NCBI GenBank assembly: GCA_900554895.1
Contig: USIX01000087.1
Coordinates: 1-9,391, forward strand
Origin: an uncultured Megamonas sp.
Lineage (GTDB): Bacteria > Bacillota > Negativicutes > Selenomonadales > Selenomonadaceae
Reading direction: 5' to 3'
Length of the DNA: 9,391 nt
Within the stretch, counting starts at the first letter, position 1, and the number at the start of each line of letters is the position of its first letter. This document shows, in pieces, positions 6,205 through 9,391 of this stretch. The position numbers were made by a program, and so were the translations under genes. The notes below the pieces were generated by a model, which did not search any database, had not been told where the DNA came from, and was given only the letters and a program-made list of their open reading frames with translations.

Positions 6205-6233
6205 TATATCGTCATGAAACAGGATTAACACAA
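6205..6233 (-). promoter_or_regulatory. Possible toxI promoter
   Basis: On the minus strand, TTGTGT (6228-6233), 17 bp, GATATA (6205-6210). Both boxes match the consensus at only three positions. It would start RNA inside the first repeat, and it lies within the truncated higA-like gene, so the true promoter may be elsewhere. Confidence 0.3.
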
Positions 6234-6362
6234 GTGTTATTTGCACAGTATTTAGGTGTATCACCCAAAACTGTAGAAGCATGGGAAGCCGGTAAAAACA
6301 AACCTTCTGGTTCATCTAGTAGATTACTTGAATTGTTAGATGAAAAGAAAATATCTATATAA
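6210..6362 (+). pseudogene. C-terminal remnant of a HigA-like HTH antitoxin
   Basis: Fifty codons read RHETGLTQVLFAQYLGVSPK, then TVEAWEAGKNKPSGSSSRLL and a short tail to the TAA at 6360. This is the HTH and C-terminus of the XRE antitoxins that pair with RelE/HigB-type toxins (GLTQ-x-FAxxLGVSxKTVEAWExGxNKPSG signature). The usual N-terminal 40-50 residues, the start codon and ribosome site are missing. Upstream the frame runs into the toxI repeats, so it is a broken gene whose 5' end was replaced where the ToxIN cassette begins. No partner toxin gene is present. Confidence 0.8.
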
Positions 6363-6373
6363 TATATTCATGA

Positions 6374-6478
6374 CAAAAAAGAGCTGATACTTGGATAGCA
6401 TACTTTTCATTAAAATGTACAGATGAAGAAAGGAAGGTTATTACTATAACAAATCCTGCTATTATCAAAATGAAATAA
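6374..6478 (+). pseudogene. Internal fragment of a second rpn-family gene
   Basis: A short frame reading KRADTWIAYFSLKCTDEERK, then VITITNPAI, matches residues 168-197 of the complete Rpn protein at 4631-5479 (25 of 29 aligned positions identical) and then stops at TAA. DNA identity is also high across GAGCTGATAC and ACAGATGAAGAAAGGAAGGT. Neither the catalytic region nor the tail is present. It is a decayed partial copy from duplication or recombination. Confidence 0.85.
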
Positions 6479-6499
6479 TTGTTTTAAGGAGATTGACTC

Positions 6500-7231
6500 A
6501 TGGCAAATAGATATTTACCGCCTAAAGTAATAAAAGAACTCTACGCGAAGTCAGGAAATATATGTGCATTTCCAGGATGTTCCTGCAAATTATTTTTTAA
6601 TGATGCAAATCTTAGTGAAATATGTCATATTCAAGGACTAAATCCTGATAGCGCAAGATATAATTCAAATCTATCAAGTACTGAAGTTAATTGTATTGAG
6701 AATCTAATTTTATTGTGTCCTACACATCATAGCTTAGTGGATCAGCAACCATTAGAATATACAGTAGAACGCTTAAAAGAAATGAAGAATACACATGAAG
6801 AATGGGTTGTACAACAGCTACATAACTACAATAATAGTTGGGAATCTTTTAGTATAGAATTGCAAAAAATTTTCCAAGAATGCCAGTTTGATATAATTTT
6901 TTTAGAGCAAAATTTTTGTGCACCTTTCCCGGATATTTTTTTTGATTATGTTGAAATTGGGTATACTAAAATCCGTAATTTACTTAATAGTGAATGCGTA
7001 TTAAGTATCCCTTCTTATATTAGAGAAGATTTATATTCATTTACAGAACTAATGGACTATACCCTTACAGGAGTAGCATTTGGATGCTTTTCAAATCAAT
7101 CCGGTTATGCAATACCGCATTATGTTGACGAAGAAGCTATAGAAGCTATCCGTGAAAACATGAAGCAAATCCAGGAAATTTATGTAAAATATCGTTTCAA
7201 ATTTTCCTTATCATGTCCAGAGCGGACATAG
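6500..7231 (+). CDS. HNH endonuclease-domain protein with unassigned C-terminal half
   Basis: 243 residues; AAGGAG lies 9 nt before the ATG. Residues 1-100 form an HNH nuclease fold: C22AFPGC27 and C73PTHH77 are zinc-ligand candidates. H43 (EICHIQ), N68 (ENLILLCP) and H77 give the His-Asn-His catalytic set. YTVERLKEMKNTHEEW follows at 87-102. This form of HNH domain is frequent in defence and mobile-element proteins. Residues about 105-243 (helical, aromatic-rich, no clear motif) match nothing I recognise and may be a sensing or partner-binding domain. The stop codon and last five codons (CPERT) fall on a degenerate copy of the TGTCC...GGACA palindrome, so the present C-terminus may derive from a repeat junction. 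The gene stands alone, followed by several hairpins. Confidence 0.88.
   Translation: MANRYLPPKVIKELYAKSGNICAFPGCSCKLFFNDANLSEICHIQGLNPDSARYNSNLSSTEVNCIENLILLCPTHHSLVDQQPLEYTVERLKEMKNTHEEWVVQQLHNYNNSWESFSIELQKIFQECQFDIIFLEQNFCAPFPDIFFDYVEIGYTKIRNLLNSECVLSIPSYIREDLYSFTELMDYTLTGVAFGCFSNQSGYAIPHYVDEEAIEAIRENMKQIQEIYVKYRFKFSLSCPERT
7214..7228. promoter_or_regulatory. Degenerate palindrome TGTCCAGAGCGGACA overlapping gene end
   Basis: It keeps the TGTCC/GGACA arms with a changed centre. It lies within the last five sense codons of the HNH gene, ending just before the stop. Confidence 0.45.
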
Positions 7232-7265
7232 TCAAAGCCACCAACTTAGCAGGCGGTTTTGACTA
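7229..7265. other. Imperfect hairpin at the HNH stop codon
   Basis: TAGTCAAA (7229-7236) pairs with TTTGACTA (7258-7265), continued by GCCACC with GGCGGT (one G-T pair, one mismatch) and a 9-nt loop. No T-tract on either side. It could be a cistron-end stabiliser or the palindromic end of a small mobile element; no transposase gene is nearby. Confidence 0.5.
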
Positions 7266-7275
7266 TATTCACAAT

Positions 7276-7309
7276 AAAAAAGCACTTGCTATAAAACAAG
7301 TGCTTTTTT
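7276..7309. terminator. Bidirectional terminator after the HNH gene
   Basis: AAAAAAGCACTTG (7276-7288) pairs perfectly with CAAGTGCTTTTTT (7297-7309), loop of 8 nt. It is a diverged relative of the 5515 hairpin. Confidence 0.8.
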
Positions 7310-7391
7310 ACTATTTGATAGATTATATAATTAAATGCAACACCTAGAAAAATAAAAAGGCTACTGTGTCATAGTAGTCCTAAATGTAAAT

Positions 7392-7410
7392 TGTGTTCGA
7401 TTCGTACACA
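7392..7410. promoter_or_regulatory. Degenerate palindrome TGTGTTCGATTCGTACACA
   Basis: Nine-base arms with one mismatch. It keeps the CGATTCG centre of the main palindrome but has changed flanks. It directly abuts the terminator at 7411. Apart from a weak hairpin at 7360-7382, nothing else is seen in 7310-7391. Confidence 0.5.
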
Positions 7411-7440
7411 AAAAGCACTTGCCATATAGCAGGTGCTTTT
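7411..7440. terminator. Terminator for the minus-strand membrane protein gene
   Basis: AAAAGCACTTGC (7411-7422) and GCAGGTGCTTTT (7429-7440), one mismatch, loop of 6. It is close to the reverse complement of the 5515-5544 hairpin. It lies just after the second in-frame stop of the minus-strand gene. Confidence 0.75.
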
Positions 7441-7444
7441 ATTT

Positions 7445-7504
7445 TTATTTACGTTTCCTTAAGTAGTCATCCCAACACCATTCTTCAATGAATTTAAAAT
7501 ATTC
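7445..7504 (-). pseudogene. In-frame C-terminal extension beyond the membrane protein stop codon
   Basis: After the TAA at 7505-7507 the same frame continues EYFKFIEEWCWDDYLRKRK (19 codons) to a second TAA at 7445. The stretch is protein-like (aromatic, then basic end) and ends 5 bp before the terminator, where a natural gene end would lie. The first TAA could therefore be a recent nonsense mutation. Confidence 0.45.
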
Positions 7505-7801
7505 TTATGCGGGAGACAAATTTTTTTCAGTAATAACTGGTTTATAATGTTTACAGAATTCAGTATGTCGCATATCTTCTCCAAGATTAGGCATCTTCAT
7601 AAAAATGTTTCTAAAACATATTTGGGGCTTAGTTATGAACATTATTGGATGAAAGAGTATATAAAAAGGAGTGACTACTACAAATACAGCTATATCAAGT
7701 ATAAGACGAAATATACCACCGATTACAGCAAGAGCCATACAAAAAGCGATTATACTTACAATTCCTAAACCGACATATTTTAGAATTTCTAATGTATCCA
7801 T
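7505..7801 (-). CDS. Small two-helix membrane protein, function unknown
   Basis: 98 residues; AAAGGA lies about 9 nt before the ATG and a good promoter is 34 bp upstream. Two hydrophobic segments (about 8-31 and 33-57) are followed by a cytosol-like tail, KPQICFRNIFMKMPNLGEDM, then RHTEFCKHYKPVITEKNLSPA. I recognise no family. The stop at 7505 may be a nonsense mutation, since the frame remains convincing for 19 more codons. It lies beside a trbL fragment in the same orientation, so it could be a leftover of a second transfer gene cluster, but its own promoter argues that it is still expressed. The plus-strand frame opposite is a shadow. Confidence 0.75.
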   Translation of the reverse strand: MDTLEILKYVGLGIVSIIAFCMALAVIGGIFRLILDIAVFVVVTPFYILFHPIMFITKPQICFRNIFMKMPNLGEDMRHTEFCKHYKPVITEKNLSPA

Positions 7802-7834
7802 AATATCACATCCTTTCTAATATTTTATAATTTA

Positions 7835-7863
7835 ATTATACTACTTTAACATTTTATCTTCAA
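7835..7863 (-). promoter_or_regulatory. Promoter for the two-helix membrane protein gene
   Basis: On the minus strand: TTGAAG (7858-7863), 17-bp spacer, TATAAT (7835-7840). The -10 is perfect, the -35 matches 4 of 6. The start would be near 7828, leaving a 5' leader of about 25 nt. Confidence 0.7.
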
Positions 7864-7887
7864 TCATTATTATCATCATCGTTATTA

Positions 7888-8184
7888 TTATGCTACCATG
7901 CCGACTTTTATGGCGATATTGAATACGCCGCCGATGGCTTTTTCCAGAACGAAACGGAAATGCTTGAAAATACCAAGCGATATACACGACATTACCATTA
8001 CTGCCATTACCCAGAATTCAACTCTCGTCATGAATATCTGAATTGCTATTACCGTTATAGCGGCAAGGATTACAAGGAATATTATAATTCCGGGAAAAAA
8101 GGCAAGCGGTGTATGGATAATCGAGATTTGCGACAGACTGTCATACGTTGTCGAGATGATTTTAAGTGAGTTTCCAATGGTCAT
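7888..8184 (-). pseudogene. Fragment of a TrbL/VirB6-family gene
   Basis: 98 codons with no ribosome site at the first ATG; the frame is open only four codons further upstream. The fragment holds a membrane segment (about 29-51), RVEFWVMAVMVMSCISLGIF (54-73) and FVLEKAIGGVFNIAIKVGMVA at the end. This is the EFxxxAxxxxxxPFGIF...EKAIGAVxAxGIK core of TrbL proteins. It aligns with residues about 360-410 of the TrbL-like protein at 699-2513. A complete TrbL has hundreds of residues, so both ends are missing. The stop falls inside a membrane segment and is followed by an AT-rich triplet-repeat stretch. It is probably a decayed copy or a recombination remnant. Confidence 0.75.
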
Positions 8185-8210
8185 CTGATATGAGTATTAC
8201 ATTAACTGTT

Positions 8211-8271
8211 ATTTTGTTTAAAAAAGCAACAATGTTTAATAAAAAAACTTAGTTGAATTATTAAACAAAAT
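8211..8271. promoter_or_regulatory. Inverted repeat overlapping the 8253 promoter (possible operator)
   Basis: ATTTTGTTTAA (8211-8221) and TTAAACAAAAT (8261-8271) are perfect 11-bp inverted arms separated by 39 bp. The right arm lies in the spacer of the promoter. An extra TGTTTAAT occurs at 8233-8240. A repressor bound to both arms could loop and block the promoter; the XRE-type regulator at 8780 is a candidate. Confidence 0.5.
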
Positions 8272-8281
8272 ATGATATAAT
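8253..8281 (+). promoter_or_regulatory. Promoter upstream of the 50-residue peptide gene
   Basis: TTGAAT (8253-8258), 17-bp spacer, TATAAT (8276-8281). The -10 is perfect. The start would be near 8288, about 53 nt upstream of the peptide ATG. Confidence 0.7.
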
Positions 8282-8340
8282 TTAGATAAATCAATAATTG
8301 CTTCTTTGACACAATATAGTATAAAGGGAGGTTGATTACC

Positions 8341-8493
8341 ATGAAAAGACGAAAAGGTAATCAAAAAAAACGAAAAGAAATCAAAATATGTTTTGTAATT
8401 GCAAGTGTTGTTATAATCGTAATGAAGATTTATACTTTAGTTTATAAAATCTTCAAATTAATTTTAAAAATAATAGATTTCTTTTCAGATTAA
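8341..8493 (+). CDS. 50-residue basic and hydrophobic peptide, possible membrane toxin-like protein
   Basis: MKRRKGNQKKRKEIKICFVI and so on: a very basic first 15 residues, then one long hydrophobic helix with spaced lysines (about 16-48), ending FFSD. GGGAGG lies 9 nt before the ATG and a good promoter is 60 bp upstream, so translation is likely although the frame is short. A strong hairpin lies 5 nt after the stop. Size, charge and single helix resemble type I toxin peptides and other small membrane peptides, but I recognise no family, and no opposing antisense promoter is evident. It could equally be a small structural or regulatory membrane peptide. Confidence 0.6.
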   Translation: MKRRKGNQKKRKEIKICFVIASVVIIVMKIYTLVYKIFKLILKIIDFFSD

Positions 8494-8497
8494 TTAT

Positions 8498-8522
8498 TGT
8501 AGGCAATCTTTGATTGCCTACA
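8498..8522 (+). other. Perfect 11-bp hairpin after the 50-residue peptide gene
   Basis: TGTAGGCAATC and GATTGCCTACA with loop TTT. No T-tract follows (GTACAAATACC), so it may be a weak terminator or a stability element. Confidence 0.6.
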
Positions 8523-8632
8523 GTACAAATACCTTACTTTATAAAATACTTGTTTTAAATATATAATATAGTTAGCTAAATATTAAAGTCAAAAAAATTG
8601 TGCTAAAAAACAAAAATAAAGGAGGGTTGATT

Positions 8633-8695
8633 ATGTTTGCATATAATATTATAAAAGAAAATATATTTAAAAATTTAAATAACAAATTCCCTTAA
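8633..8695 (+). CDS. 20-residue peptide with very strong ribosome site (possible leader peptide)
   Basis: MFAYNIIKENIFKNLNNKFP, stop at 8693. AAAGGAGGG lies 6 nt before the ATG, the strongest ribosome site in the window. The bases before the ATG (GGAGGGTTGATT) nearly match those before the 50-residue gene (GGAGGTTGATTACC), so one leader may be a copy of the other. A TATAAT lies at 8562-8567 without a good -35. It may be a leader peptide, a truncated gene, or the start of a degraded copy of the upstream peptide gene. There is no direct proof that it is expressed. Confidence 0.4.
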   Translation: MFAYNIIKENIFKNLNNKFP

Positions 8696-8779
8696 AATTA
8701 GAGTTTTTTAAGTTAACTATATAAAATAAAAACAAGCAAATGTCAAAGAAGCTTTAGAAAGGAGTGTACCTTTACCAAA

Positions 8780-9070
8780 TTGAACAATCGAACACCTGCT
8801 ACTAATAATAAAAAGCTTAATGTTTTTCGTTTGTTAAGAATTGCTAGAGATATAAAAGTGCCGGAATTAGCAAAGACATTAAAAGTTACATCTGCTTATA
8901 TTAATGCTATTGAAAAAGGTGAGCGTACACCATCTGAACGGTTATTACGAGATTATGCTAAGGCTTTAAATGTTAGTGAAGATTTAATAATTACGTTTAG
9001 CAAAGAAAAACAAACAACTTTTGAAAAAACATTGCTCCATATTTTAGACAAAATATGTAATAGGGATTAA
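8780..9070 (+). CDS. XRE-type helix-turn-helix regulator
   Basis: 96 residues with a TTG start as given; AAAGGAG lies at 8758-8764, which is 15 nt away and longer than usual, so the exact start is uncertain. Residues 13-72 form a Cro/C1-type HTH: LNVFRLLRIARDIKVPELAK, then TLKVTSAYINAIEKGERTPS, then LRDYAKALNVSEDLI. The recognition helix is about 37-46. The C-terminal 25 residues (KEKQTTFEKTLLHILDKICN) look like a short dimerisation helix. It is probably a repressor of nearby promoters, such as that at 8253. There is no toxin gene directly beside it. A clear terminator follows 10 nt after the stop. Confidence 0.88.
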   Translation: MNNRTPATNNKKLNVFRLLRIARDIKVPELAKTLKVTSAYINAIEKGERTPSERLLRDYAKALNVSEDLIITFSKEKQTTFEKTLLHILDKICNRD

Positions 9071-9080
9071 CTACAATGTG

Positions 9081-9112
9081 AAAAAAGATGTGTTTTTTGG
9101 CACATCTTTTTT
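9081..9112 (+). terminator. Terminator of the XRE-type gene
   Basis: AAAAAAGATGTG (9081-9092) pairs perfectly with CACATCTTTTTT (9101-9112), loop of 8 nt, and the T-run continues. Confidence 0.85.
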
Positions 9113-9146
9113 TATTATTATAAATGAAATTTATCTTTTAGAAATC

Positions 9147-9160
9147 ATTAACATGTTAAT
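9147..9160. promoter_or_regulatory. 14-bp perfect palindrome ATTAACATGTTAAT
   Basis: A perfect dyad in the AT-rich gap between the XRE terminator and the next palindrome-terminator element. It could be a binding site, but AT-rich palindromes of this size are not rare by chance. I see no gene in 9113-9229. Confidence 0.35.
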
Positions 9161-9229
9161 ACAACGACAAAAAATCGATAAGTTATTTTATTTGTTTTAG
9201 AAATTTTTCTATCTATCGTTCCAACATTT

Positions 9230-9244
9230 TATCCGAATCGGACA
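9230..9244. promoter_or_regulatory. Near-perfect palindrome TATCCGAATCGGACA
   Basis: One base differs from the perfect copies (A for G at position 2). It lies 2 bp before the terminator at 9247, repeating the composite layout at 5497-5544. Confidence 0.55.
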
Positions 9245-9246
9245 CA

Positions 9247-9278
9247 AAAAAGCACCTGCTATATAGCAAGTGCTTTTT
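9247..9278. terminator. Third copy of the GCACCTGC terminator hairpin
   Basis: AAAAAGCACCTGC (9247-9259) with GCAAGTGCTTTTT (9266-9278), one mismatch, loop of 6. It is nearly identical to 5515-5544, although no gene ends nearby on the plus strand after the XRE terminator. On the minus strand it could end a transcript from the right. Confidence 0.75.
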
Positions 9279-9288
9279 ATTATTTCTG

Positions 9289-9317
9289 TACACATAATTC
9301 ATTTCTTATGCTATAAT
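9289..9317 (+). promoter_or_regulatory. Extended -10 promoter at the right end
   Basis: TACACA (9289-9294, 4 of 6), 17-bp spacer, TGCTATAAT with a perfect -10 (9312-9317) and the extended TGN motif. The start would be near 9324. Confidence 0.6.
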
Positions 9318-9323
9318 ATAAAA

Positions 9324-9391
9324 GCCTATTAAGGCATGGGCGTGCAGTGGGTGGGGTTTGCGGGGGCAAACCTGGTGCTGGTCGCTAATGA
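9324..9391 (+). ncRNA. Start of an unidentified GC-rich structured RNA (cut by window)
   Basis: Directly after the promoter the composition jumps to strongly GC-rich. GCCT-ATTA-AGGC forms a small hairpin at the predicted 5' end, and GGTTTGC (9354-9360) pairs perfectly with GCAAACC (9366-9372) across a G-rich loop. A frame from the ATG at 9335 stays open to the edge but has no properly spaced ribosome site. I cannot match it to tmRNA, SRP RNA, RNase P RNA or 6S RNA from these 68 bases. A large ncRNA or a riboswitch-type leader is more likely than a CDS. Confidence 0.4.

Noticed and set aside
6088..6315. A 75-codon minus-strand frame ending in repeated basic peptides
   Set aside because: Its repeats are the toxI RNA repeats read as protein, repeat lengths of 38 and 40 nt do not keep a codon phase, and it has no ribosome site.
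7229..7265. End of an IS200/IS605-type element
   Set aside because: The hairpin resembles subterminal palindromes only in a general way; no Y1 transposase or TnpB frame is present.
7547..8169. Plus-strand frames at 7547-7768 and 7960-8169
   Set aside because: They lie opposite the minus-strand membrane protein and the trbL fragment, and their translations are Tyr/Lys/Ser-rich shadows.
9335..9391. Start of a protein, MGVQWVGFAG and onward
   Set aside because: The only AAGG is one base from the ATG, and the sequence is dominated by hairpin-forming GC-rich runs; kept as a possible ncRNA instead.

Overview
The window looks like part of a conjugative or mobilisable element (plasmid or integrative element) from a low-GC Firmicute. 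A diderm member of the Negativicutes is my best guess. This rests on the AT-rich cargo, the canonical HU protein, AGGAG-type ribosome sites, and a Trb/VirB-type secretion system of the kind seen in diderms. The host assignment is inference; no rRNA or other taxonomic marker is present.

Region 1 (1-2513, minus strand, visibly more GC-rich than the rest) is a piece of a type IV secretion (T4SS) operon. It holds a 604-residue TrbL/VirB6-like membrane protein carrying an N-terminal M23 peptidase domain and a lytic-transglycosylase-like domain near its C-terminus. After it comes a secreted, helix-rich protein (possibly TrbJ/VirB5-like) that runs off the left edge. Region 2 (2514-3005) has no gene. 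It contains two diverged copies of a leader block of about 173 bp, each ending in the palindrome TGTCCGAWTCGGACA.

Region 3 (3006-5479, plus strand) carries HU, a tandem pair of uncharacterised MGLDMF proteins, a small DpnD/PcfM-like protein and an Rpn-family PD-(D/E)XK nuclease. Region 4 (5497-6499) is the most informative cargo. A minus-strand ToxN/AbiQ-like endoribonuclease is preceded, in its own direction, by a terminator and three tandem repeats of about 38-40 nt. One arm-pairing position in the repeats shows a compensatory change. This is the architecture of a type III (ToxIN) toxin-antitoxin locus. It abuts a truncated HigA-like antitoxin gene and a fragment of a second rpn gene, so the region is mosaic.

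Region 5 (6500-8184) has an HNH nuclease gene, a cluster of hairpins, a minus-strand two-helix membrane protein with a good promoter and a possible nonsense-truncated tail, and a fragment of a second trbL gene. Region 6 (8185-9391) has a promoter overlapped by an inverted repeat, a 50-residue basic/hydrophobic peptide, a 20-residue peptide with a very strong ribosome site, an XRE-type regulator, and finally an extended -10 promoter driving an unidentified GC-rich structured sequence cut by the right edge.

A palindrome (TGTCCGAWTCGGACA, four perfect copies and three degenerate ones) recurs between or at the ends of genes. Three copies are followed almost directly by a near-identical 12-13 bp terminator hairpin. 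It behaves as a dispersed repeat or recognition site and is one of the main unexplained signals here.
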